64,000 bases of DNA from Rikenellaceae bacterium (GTDB lineage Bacteria; Bacteroidota; Bacteroidia; Bacteroidales; Rikenellaceae). The position numbers and the translations under genes are program-made. The stretch lies in NCBI GenBank assembly GCA_015059955.1, contig SUZK01000004.1, forward strand, positions 62,001 to 126,000, in the 5' to 3' direction. Shown here one piece after another: positions 50,403 through 57,078 of this stretch. The number at the start of each line of letters is the position of its first letter. Position 1 is the first letter of the stretch. Below the pieces are notes generated by a model. The model worked only from the letters and a program-made list of their open reading frames with translations. It did not search any database and was not told the DNA's origin.

Positions 50403-50936
50403 TTAGTCTACAATAGCTACAAAGATACATGCAAACGGCCAGAAGCTCTCATCGCCATCCTCGTACTTATCATACTCGACACATAGCTCGGCGCGACCGC
50501 GATAGTCGCCTGCATCGATGGTAAACTCAAGCTGATTGTCTCCCTTTGTCACCTCGTATGTCTGGCTGCAAAGCACTCTATCCTCGCCCTCATCATCGGT
50601 GATAAGCGATATCTTTACCTCGCTACCAAATCGACATTCGTAGTTAAGCACAACCTTATCGCCATTGCGAAGCTCGCTATTGGCAACACCCTGACTCCAA
50701 CGATGCTCATTCTCTGGGGGTGGTGCTGGGTCGTAGCACGACACACCATACTCGTTGCCTGCACCGCACGAGGTGAGCGAAATCATTGCCGAGAGGGTCA
50801 GCATAGCGCCACCAATACGGAACTTAGTGCGCACGGCACGCGCGCTATGGCCACCGCTGAGCATAACCCACAACGATGCCACAACAAAGGCAACGCCGAG
50901 AAGGGCTAAACCTATTATTGCAAATGTTCGTTTCAT
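50403..50936 (-). CDS. small membrane/lipoprotein of the radical SAM operon
   Basis: 177 residues. A first membrane helix (6-27), a short basic loop (R-A-V-R-T-K-F-R), then a second hydrophobic segment that ends like a lipobox, I-S-L-T-S-C (Cys57), followed by G-A-G-N-E-Y-G-V-S. The Y-G just after the Cys copies the post-Cys motif of the neighbouring lipoproteins. The rest (70-177) is a beta-rich acidic domain with three more cysteines. Either the true start is an internal Met (M45 or M51) giving a plain lipoprotein, or the N-terminal helix is real. Function unknown; a dedicated partner or further substrate of the radical SAM enzymes is possible (inference). Confidence 0.75.
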   Translation of the reverse strand: MKRTFAIIGLALLGVAFVVASLWVMLSGGHSARAVRTKFRIGGAMLTLSAMISLTSCGAGNEYGVSCYDPAPPPENEHRWSQGVANSELRNGDKVVLNYECRFGSEVKISLITDDEGEDRVLCSQTYEVTKGDNQLEFTIDAGDYRGRAELCVEYDKYEDGDESFWPFACIFVAIVD

Positions 50937-50938
50937 AA

Positions 50939-51346
50939 CTACTCCTGATTAGATTTTTTGGTTAATACTACATCGCCAATATGGCCACTCATTGTGTGTT
51001 CCTCTGTCACTTCCACGTACTTTGTCTCAAACTCACCACCATTCTCCTCTCCATCGATATCCTCAAAACGCAGATAGGTCGACCCCTCATCCACATATCC
51101 CGAGAAGAAACCATCCGAATCGGTTATTGTTACATACTCAAAGCTCTTTGGGTTATCCTGCGAAACGCCATGGCTAACCTTGATGCCATTAATTGGGTTA
51201 CCCTCTGCATCTACAACACGCGCCGACATCTGATACTCTCGAAACGGCACTCCGTAGGCATCCAAATTGCCACCACCATTGAGCCCCTCGCAACTTACTG
51301 CGCCAAAGCCCAACAACGACAGCATGTAAAAAATTAGTCGTTTCAT
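50939..51346 (-). CDS. radical SAM-associated putative lipoprotein, paralogue 1
   Basis: 135 residues from ATG 51346. Lipobox A-V-S-C (Cys19), Y31-G-V-P34 shortly after, then a carboxypeptidase-regulatory-like module (S-A-R-V-V-D-A-E-G-N-P-I-N-G-I-K-V) and the invariant D96-I-D-G-E-E-N-G-G-E-F106. The C-terminus ends in strands (G-D-V-V-L-T-K-K). One of five paralogues here. It starts downstream of an AATTAG-type spacer and its stop is 2 bp before the next gene. Confidence 0.85.
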   Translation of the reverse strand: MKRLIFYMLSLLGFGAVSCEGLNGGGNLDAYGVPFREYQMSARVVDAEGNPINGIKVSHGVSQDNPKSFEYVTITDSDGFFSGYVDEGSTYLRFEDIDGEENGGEFETKYVEVTEEHTMSGHIGDVVLTKKSNQE

Positions 51347-51381
51347 ATCTATAAACAATTAGTAATTAGCAATTTTAAGTA

Positions 51382-51804
51382 CTACTCCTTGCGTGTGAGG
51401 GTCACGTCGCCAAGCTCGGCCTTATAATCTCCCGCATACCAACTACCCACACCCTCGGCAGTCTGCTCAACCTTGTCGGTAATATCGAGTACAAGGGTCT
51501 CGAACTCGCCACCATTCGCCTCGCCATCGACATCCTTGAAGACTATCTCATACTGATTGCCTGGGAATGTCGAACCTAAGGCATCTATCTCACCGAGGTT
51601 ATCGGACTCTGCGAGCTTTCCCCAGTCATTGTTCAACCTAACCTCAATACCAGGTATAGGCTCGCCCGCCTCATCGACAACACGCGCTTTAAGGTTGAAG
51701 TTGACGTATGGGCAGCCATACTCAGGAGCAGCCCTATCCTCACCTTCGCACCCCACCATGCCGAAGCCCAAAAGTGCCATCAGAGCATATATCAATCGTT
51801 TCAT
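51382..51804 (-). CDS. radical SAM-associated putative lipoprotein, paralogue 2
   Basis: 140 residues. Lipobox M-V-G-C (Cys19), Y29-G-C-P32 (with an extra Cys in this copy), the A-R-V-V-D-E-A-G-E-P-I-P-G-I-E-V module, and D91-V-D-G-E-A-N-G-G-E-F101, followed by T-L-V-L-D-I-T-D-K-V-E-Q and a G-S-W-Y motif near the end. Closest to paralogues 4 and 5 in the region after the D-V-D-G motif. Probably exported and lipidated. Confidence 0.85.
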   Translation of the reverse strand: MKRLIYALMALLGFGMVGCEGEDRAAPEYGCPYVNFNLKARVVDEAGEPIPGIEVRLNNDWGKLAESDNLGEIDALGSTFPGNQYEIVFKDVDGEANGGEFETLVLDITDKVEQTAEGVGSWYAGDYKAELGDVTLTRKE

Positions 51805-51817
51805 TGTTAGTGTGTTA

Positions 51818-52171
51818 TTAGTTGTTATTGTCCATGCGCGACATCACCACCTCACCGACATCTGCCTCGTCTGACTTTAGATATATCGGCGCGGCGACAA
51901 ACTCACCGCCATTCTCCTCGCCATCGACATCTTCGAGGATAAGTGTCGAGCTATCACCGCGAAGACGGAAGTGACCATCGTTATCGGTATATGTCGACTT
52001 CGTGCCCATCTTAGCCTCGATGCCCTTTATAGGCTTGCCCTCAGGGTCGACGACACGTCCCGATGCCACGAAGCTGGGGTTAAAATCGGCCTCGGGAACA
52101 CCATAGCACGCAACGCACGTCAGCGTCATGCCAAATAGGGCAAACAATCGCGTTAATATCTTGCCAAGCAT
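51818..52171 (-). CDS. radical SAM-associated putative lipoprotein, paralogue 3 (short form)
   Basis: 117 residues, the shortest copy. The signal ends C-V-A-C (Cys22), and Y23-G-V-P26 follows the Cys directly. A-S-G-R-V-V-D-P-E-G-K-P-I-K-G-I-E-A and D81-V-D-G-E-E-N-G-G-E-F91 are conserved, but the D-I-T-D-K-V-E-Q segment and W-Y region of the longer copies are missing. Its survival with both motifs intact points to Y-G-x-P and D-x-D-G-x-x-N-G-G-E-F as the essential parts. Confidence 0.83.
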   Translation of the reverse strand: MLGKILTRLFALFGMTLTCVACYGVPEADFNPSFVASGRVVDPEGKPIKGIEAKMGTKSTYTDNDGHFRLRGDSSTLILEDVDGEENGGEFVAAPIYLKSDEADVGEVVMSRMDNNN

Positions 52172-52175
52172 AATG

Positions 52176-52595
52176 TTACTCTTCCTTTAATTTCATGGTC
52201 ACATCGCCCAACTCTGCCTTAAAAGCGCCATCATACCAACTGCCAGAGCCATCTGCGGTCTGCTCTACCTTATCAGTAATATCAAGCGTCAAGGTCTCAA
52301 ACTCACCACCATTCTCTTCGCCATCTACATCCTCGAATCTAACCCGATTCTGGCTCCCCGTGTAGACCGAACCGTTAATGCTGATTTCACCATCTTGGTT
52401 GGTATACTCCTCAACCCAATCCACGCGCACCTTAATGCCCTCGATAGGCTCTCCTGCCTCATCGACAACGCGTGCCTTGAGGCTAAAGGTCACATGTGGC
52501 ACACCATACTCACCTGCGACATCGCTATTTACCTCCTCGCACGCCACAGCGCCAAAGCCCATAAGAGCCATTAACATATATATTACCCTCTTCAT
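52176..52595 (-). CDS. radical SAM-associated putative lipoprotein, paralogue 4
   Basis: 139 residues. Lipobox A-V-A-C (Cys19), E-Y30-G-V-P33, the A-R-V-V-D-E-A-G-E-P-I-E-G-I-K-V module, D89-V-D-G-E-E-N-G-G-E-F99, then L-D-I-T-D-K-V-E-Q and G-S-W-Y-D. It is 4 bp upstream of paralogue 3, which suggests translational coupling. Confidence 0.85.
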   Translation of the reverse strand: MKRVIYMLMALMGFGAVACEEVNSDVAGEYGVPHVTFSLKARVVDEAGEPIEGIKVRVDWVEEYTNQDGEISINGSVYTGSQNRVRFEDVDGEENGGEFETLTLDITDKVEQTADGSGSWYDGAFKAELGDVTMKLKEE

Positions 52596-52613
52596 ACTAT
52601 TACCTCTATTATA

Positions 52614-53246
52614 TTACCATTCACCATCGCACCTTTCGCCATGCGAGACATGCACACGACAATCGGAGAACTTGCCCTTCTTAACCACAAGCTCGTCACC
52701 GTCGCTACTTACACCTCGGAAGCTGAACTCGCCCGACAGGAGGTAGCTATGCTCGCTATACTTCTCCATCTCGGTGAAGAGGATATACCCATCCTTAGCG
52801 TCATACGAGTAGGTGATTATATCCGTAACCGTCGTACCACTGGGCAGCGTGTGCGTAGGACCCCGCTCTTGGAAGTTAACCTCGGCAAAGGAGTCGCCAA
52901 CGACTATTAACGAGTATGTTTTGTTGAGCTCGAACTCGGAGTACTCGTTCTCAATGCAGAAGTACAACTCGGCACTCTTCTCGGAGTCGCATGCGAGCGT
53001 GCGTCGTAGCTCGAAGGTGAAGCCACCGCCGTCGTGGAGTACCAAGTCGGGGTGATTTCGCATAGCATAGATACCCACATCGCTTGAGAATAGCTCCTCA
53101 TCCCACTCATAGCGCGAGCCGTTGAGCTCCATAGATATTGGCGCATCGACATCTTGGCGTAAGATATAGCCAAAGTCCTTCATGCACGATGTCATGCCAA
53201 ACACCGCAACAGCCAACACCATTATATATAATATACCTCGTCGCAT
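52614..53246 (-). CDS. unrelated lipoprotein inside the radical SAM operon
   Basis: 210 residues. Lipobox M-T-S-C (Cys21). It lacks both the Y-G-x-P and the N-G-G-E-F motifs of its neighbours. The body is beta-rich with E-L-N-G-S-R-Y-E-W near the start and two Cys-containing strands. I recognise no family with confidence. It sits between paralogues 4 and 5 with 18- and 30-bp gaps, so it is co-transcribed; it may be a partner rather than a substrate. Confidence 0.75.
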   Translation of the reverse strand: MRRGILYIMVLAVAVFGMTSCMKDFGYILRQDVDAPISMELNGSRYEWDEELFSSDVGIYAMRNHPDLVLHDGGGFTFELRRTLACDSEKSAELYFCIENEYSEFELNKTYSLIVVGDSFAEVNFQERGPTHTLPSGTTVTDIITYSYDAKDGYILFTEMEKYSEHSYLLSGEFSFRGVSSDGDELVVKKGKFSDCRVHVSHGERCDGEW

Positions 53247-53276
53247 GGTTTATTACGCATTGTGATTTTAATTCGA

Positions 53277-53726
53277 TTACTTCTCATTGACATCTGCTGT
53301 ACTCTGCTTGAGCTTAAGCGTCACCTCGCCCAACTCCGCCTTGTACTCACCCTCGCGCCAACCATTAGAGCCCTCGGCAACCTTCTTAACATTATCCGTA
53401 ATGTCAAGCTCGAGAGTCTCAAACTCGCCACCATTCTCCGCACCATCGACATCTATAAATCTCACCTTATATTGATCACCCGGAGGGAGATTTCCACTTA
53501 CATCAAAGTAGCCATTCTCGTCAGAATAACAATTATTGTCGAACCAGTAGTGCTCATTAGCATCCACCTCTATACCCTTGATAGGATTACCCTGCTCGTC
53601 GACAACGCGAGCCTTGAGGCTAAACAGCACATGGGGAGTACCATAGGCATTCAAGTTATCTGGACTGTCGCAACTTACAGCCGTGAATCCCAAAAGGCCA
53701 AGCAAGAAAATGATTAGTCGTCTCAT
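53277..53726 (-). CDS. radical SAM-associated putative lipoprotein, paralogue 5 (first gene)
   Basis: 149 residues, the longest copy. Lipobox A-V-S-C (Cys19), A-Y28-G-T-P31, K-A-R-V-V-D-E-Q-G-N-P-I-K-G-I-E-V, a Trp/Asn-rich insertion with one Cys (57-67), and D92-V-D-G-A-E-N-G-G-E-F102; then L-D-I-T-D-N-V-K-K. First gene of the operon, directly behind the promoter at 53755-53786. Confidence 0.85.
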   Translation of the reverse strand: MRRLIIFLLGLLGFTAVSCDSPDNLNAYGTPHVLFSLKARVVDEQGNPIKGIEVDANEHYWFDNNCYSDENGYFDVSGNLPPGDQYKVRFIDVDGAENGGEFETLELDITDNVKKVAEGSNGWREGEYKAELGEVTLKLKQSTADVNEK

Positions 53727-53754
53727 GGTTGCAATCTGTTTGGTTTCGTTAGTG

Positions 53755-53786
53755 CAAAGTTAGGCTATATTGCGGCAATCACCAAA
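53755..53786 (-). promoter_or_regulatory. promoter of the radical SAM/lipoprotein operon
   Basis: On the minus strand, TTTG (53783-53786), 20 bases, then TAACTTTG (53755-53762), 29 bases before the first start codon. The -33 flank (CTCGAAAATTTG on the minus strand) equals that at 44618-44629. Confidence 0.65.
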
Positions 53787-53864
53787 TTTTCGAGGCACTA
53801 ATTTTTCCATTCTATGTTTCATAATTCACTGATTTATAAGCGGTTATATGTGTATAGAAAAGTC

Positions 53865-53888
53865 GATTTTTCAACTCGCTGATTTTCA
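53865..53888 (-). promoter_or_regulatory. upstream element shared with the 656-residue lipoprotein gene, copy 2
   Basis: On the plus strand: GATTTTTCA-ACT-CGCTGATTTTCA, 21 of 24 identical to 44699-44722 and at the same distance from its -33 box (78 versus 77 bp). It is probably the binding site of an activator that recognises direct repeats of GATTTTCA. Confidence 0.65.
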
Positions 53889-53977
53889 ATATGTTACATA
53901 TACACAACACAATGTGCTGATAATCAACGTATTAATAAGTTGTCGCATATTTTAATAGATAAACCAATAAAAAAGGT

Positions 53978-53985
53978 TAACTTTG
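53978..53985 (+). promoter_or_regulatory. -7 box of ispG
   Basis: TAACTTTG, 19 bases before the ATG. No typical -33 TTG is found at 19-21 bp. Confidence 0.4.
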
Positions 53986-54004
53986 CAAAAAGAAACACTC
54001 TATT

Positions 54005-55483
54005 ATGTCAACAACACTCAAATATAGCCGTCGCGCCACCCACGAGGTGAGCTTCGGAGGGGTGACAATAGGAGGTCAGCACCCCATTGCCGTACAGTCG
54101 ATGACCAACACCCCAACTGCCGATGTCGAGCTATCGGTAGCCCAGACCATGCGCATTGCCGATGCAGGTGCCGAGATAGTGCGTCTCACAGCACAGGGAC
54201 GCCGCGAGGGAGAGGCACTCTCGCCCATCATGGCGGAGCTACGCACAAGGGGCTGTCGTGCGGCGATAGTGGCGGACATACACTTCACGCCCGAGATAGC
54301 GATGATTGCTGCCGAGGCGGTGGATAAGGTGCGCATAAACCCTGGTAACTTCCGCACCTCGAATGGCGAGCTGGAACGACTTATTGAGATATGCCGCCGT
54401 CGCGGTGTAGCGCTACGCATAGGCGTAAACCACGGCTCGTTAGCCAAGCGCATATTCGACGAGTGGGGCGACACCCCTGAGGGCATGGTGGCCTCGGCGA
54501 TGGAGTTCTTGCGTATGTGCCGCAAGGCCGACTTCCACGATGTTGTGGTATCTATGAAGTCGAGCAACACGCGCGTCATGGTTCATGCCTACCGACTACT
54601 TGTAGAGGCTATGGAGCGCGAGGGCATGACATACCCTCTGCACCTCGGTGTTACGGAGGCAGGCGATGGCATCGAGGGTCGTATAAAGAGTGCTGTGGGC
54701 ATCGGCGCACTCTTGGCCGACGGTATAGGTGACACGCTACGTGTATCGCTCACCGAGGCACCAGAAAATGAGGTGCCTGTGGGGAGGTTCCTCGCCAACT
54801 ACTTCGAGGGTCGCACAGCACACTTCGAGGTTGACAATACAGCGCATTACTCACCTACAACGTTTAAGGCACGCACCAATCATAAGCCAATAACACACAG
54901 CGAGATAACATCAGAATATAGGGTCGTTGAGGCAACGAGCGACAACCCAACGCACGAGTGGCGTGCAGCGATACTCAACAACCCAACAACAGAGGGTATA
55001 GTCATCAAACGCCGCTATGAGAGCAGCGACAAGGAGATAGTAGCACTATCGGCAGCTGCCGACATGGGTCAGCTTCTTATAGATGGTCTTGCCGAGGGCG
55101 TATGGATTGATGCGCCACACCTTACGGCAGAGGATGTTAACGACATGGAGCTTATGCTGTTGCAGGCATCGCGCCTACGCTTCACACGCACCGAGTATAT
55201 AGCCTGCCCAAGTTGTGGTCGCACGCTCTACGACATACAGACAACCTTGGCGGCAATCAAGGCACGAACCTCACACCTCAAAGACCTCAAGATAGGTGTT
55301 ATGGGGTGCATCGTCAATGGCCCTGGCGAGATGGCCGATGCCGACTATGGCTATGTAGGCTCGTCACCCGAACATATCACCCTCTACCGTGGCCGCGAGA
55401 TTGTCGAGCGTAACATCCATCAATCCGAGGCGCTCGACCACCTTATTGAGATTATCAAGCGCGACGGCCGCTGGCACGACTAA
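54005..55483 (+). CDS. ispG: 4-hydroxy-3-methylbut-2-enyl diphosphate synthase IspG
   Basis: 492 residues. TIM-barrel part: P-I-A-V-Q-S-M-T-N-T, A-D-I-H-F, R-I-N-P-G-N-F, G-V-N-H-G-S-L and L-G-V-T-E-A-G. C-terminal Fe-S domain: Y-I-A-C-P-S-C-G-R-T and G-C-I-V-N-G-P-G-E-M-A-D-A-D-Y-G-Y-V-G supply the three Cys and the Glu of the [4Fe-4S] site. The enzyme makes HMBPP in the MEP pathway. The E. coli enzyme has about 370 residues; most Bacteroidetes enzymes exceed 600 because of an inserted domain. Here the insert (about 290-385) is cut to roughly 100 residues. It is followed 32 bp later by recO. Confidence 0.95.
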   Translation: MSTTLKYSRRATHEVSFGGVTIGGQHPIAVQSMTNTPTADVELSVAQTMRIADAGAEIVRLTAQGRREGEALSPIMAELRTRGCRAAIVADIHFTPEIAMIAAEAVDKVRINPGNFRTSNGELERLIEICRRRGVALRIGVNHGSLAKRIFDEWGDTPEGMVASAMEFLRMCRKADFHDVVVSMKSSNTRVMVHAYRLLVEAMEREGMTYPLHLGVTEAGDGIEGRIKSAVGIGALLADGIGDTLRVSLTEAPENEVPVGRFLANYFEGRTAHFEVDNTAHYSPTTFKARTNHKPITHSEITSEYRVVEATSDNPTHEWRAAILNNPTTEGIVIKRRYESSDKEIVALSAAADMGQLLIDGLAEGVWIDAPHLTAEDVNDMELMLLQASRLRFTRTEYIACPSCGRTLYDIQTTLAAIKARTSHLKDLKIGVMGCIVNGPGEMADADYGYVGSSPEHITLYRGREIVERNIHQSEALDHLIEIIKRDGRWHD

Positions 55484-55515
55484 ACTAAACAATTAGCAGA
55501 GAGTAATCAGAAAAG

Positions 55516-56244
55516 ATGTCGATGAAGAGTTATAAGGCGCGTGGCATCGTTCTCGGCACACTCAAGTATGGCGAGAAGGGTGTCATTGTGCATATACTCA
55601 CCGACACGATGGGTCGCCAAAGCTATATGATACAGGGTGTACGCCCCACGGCTAAGGGGTCGAAGATGGCTCTGCTGCAGCCCATGTTTGCTATTGAGTT
55701 CGAGGGTCTTACGTCGACGAAGATGAGCCTACACCGCATGAAGGACTTGGCGCCCGGCATAGTGCTTCAGTCGACACCATTTGATGTACGCAAGTCGACG
55801 ATGGCGCTCTTTATGGCCGAGGTGTTATATCGCCTTATCAAGGAGAGCGAATCGTCGGATAGACTCTTCGACTTTGTGTGGGGCTCGGTGGCAGCATTGG
55901 ATGCATTAGATGAGGGCATCGCCAACTTCCACCTCTGGTTCCTTGCGAACCTCAGCCGCCCCTTGGGCTTCTCACCCGATAATGAGTATACGGATGGGGC
56001 ATGGCTCGATATCCGCGATGGTCACTTCACACCATATGCCCTGGTGCCGAGCTATGCGCTAACACCCGAAAATGCCCGTATACTACACGATATGTTGGAG
56101 TGCGACGTGCGCTATTTGGGCGAAATAGGCCTCAACCGCACGGAGCGTGTAGAGTTCCTCGACGCCATGCTACGCTACTACGCCTACCACCTCGATGGCA
56201 TCCACAACGTAGAGTCACTACGCATCCTCCGCGAGGTCTTTTAG
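55516..56244 (+). CDS. recO: DNA repair protein RecO
   Basis: 242 residues. N-terminal OB-fold (A-R-G-I-V-L-G-T-L-K-Y-G-E-K-G-V-I-V-H-I-L-T), then a helical C-terminal part (A-E-V-L-Y-R-L-I-K-E). The zinc-finger cysteines of some RecO proteins are absent, as in other Bacteroidetes. It loads RecA with RecR in gap repair. M1 and M3 are both possible starts. In the ispG transcript. Confidence 0.88.
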   Translation: MSMKSYKARGIVLGTLKYGEKGVIVHILTDTMGRQSYMIQGVRPTAKGSKMALLQPMFAIEFEGLTSTKMSLHRMKDLAPGIVLQSTPFDVRKSTMALFMAEVLYRLIKESESSDRLFDFVWGSVAALDALDEGIANFHLWFLANLSRPLGFSPDNEYTDGAWLDIRDGHFTPYALVPSYALTPENARILHDMLECDVRYLGEIGLNRTERVEFLDAMLRYYAYHLDGIHNVESLRILREVF

Positions 56245-56282
56245 CGACGAAGATACGCAGCGTAATTAGCGCTGCAACACAA

Positions 56283-56409
56283 CTTATTACCAGAAGGGGT
56301 ATAATTTGGTCTCGACATGAAATTAGCCCAGATAGGACATACTCGACGTATTTCCTATTTGGGCTAATAATTGAGAGGCCGAAGTTAGGCCCCCTTATCA
56401 CAACAAATT
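56283..56409 (+). repeat. hairpin repeat element, distant copy
   Basis: Left end TTATTACCAGAAGGGG, right end CCCCCTTATCACAACAAATT, like the elements at 6624-6939. The central stem is long: ATTAGCCCA (56322-56330) with TGGGCTAAT (56360-56368), ATAGGA with TCCTAT, and ATAC with GTAT around loop TCGAC. Stem sequences differ from copies A and C while ends and loop are alike, a sign of compensatory change. It may also terminate both recO and the convergent 208-residue gene. Confidence 0.8.
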
Positions 56410-57036
56410 TTAGAAGTAGATGCCTAAGCCAATGAATACCGACTGGTCCAATTTGATGCGCTCGACATCCTTAGGGTTGTATTGGAAGCCACCATTGAGG
56501 TCAGGATGGGGTCGCATCATAAGTGCCTGGTAACCAAGAGATATCTCGAATTTATTTTTGCTGTCGGGGTTCTGGATACGGATGCCGACACCACCTGCAC
56601 CATTAGCACCAAAGCGCACACCCTTGTTAAGGAGCATGTTAGTACCCACGTTCACGAAGTTGAAGAAGCAGGTTTTGCGCTTGCCGTAGTAGTAGTGTAG
56701 TGTAGCTACGATGGGGGCTACGGTGTGGTCGTACTGAATCTGAGCACCCACCTCAACGCCCAAGCGCCAGTGGTTATCAAAGAAGTAGCCACCGCCAATC
56801 ATCACGCCACCGCCAAACTTAGCCTGTGCACGGTAGTCCTTAACGCCAGTCTCACCCTTAATCTTCGTATAGTTCATATCGTAGAATACAAGGTTGAAGC
56901 GACCCGACGCGCCCCACTCCCAGCCCTTATAGCTACGTGTCTTACGCGCGATCTCTTCGGGTGTCTCTCGCTTCTTAGCCTCGGCCGAGGGGACGATTAT
57001 CGCCATGGCGAGTAGCAGAAGTATAAATCTCTTCAT
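56410..57036 (-). CDS. outer-membrane beta-barrel-like protein
   Basis: 208 residues. Cleavable signal (V-P-S-A-E-A-K), then alternating beta strands (F-G-G-G-V-M-I-G-G-G-Y-F-F, W-R-L-G-V-E-V-G-A-Q-I, G-G-V-G-I-R-I) and a terminal aromatic residue (I-G-L-G-I-Y-F), as expected for an outer-membrane barrel of about eight strands. No specific family recognised. It lies between the hairpin repeat and galE with a 42-bp gap, so it could be in the galE transcript. Confidence 0.75.
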   Translation of the reverse strand: MKRFILLLLAMAIIVPSAEAKKRETPEEIARKTRSYKGWEWGASGRFNLVFYDMNYTKIKGETGVKDYRAQAKFGGGVMIGGGYFFDNHWRLGVEVGAQIQYDHTVAPIVATLHYYYGKRKTCFFNFVNVGTNMLLNKGVRFGANGAGGVGIRIQNPDSKNKFEISLGYQALMMRPHPDLNGGFQYNPKDVERIKLDQSVFIGLGIYF

Positions 57037-57078
57037 AGGTAGTTTAATTTTCAGTTATTAACGTCACAACAACACCCT

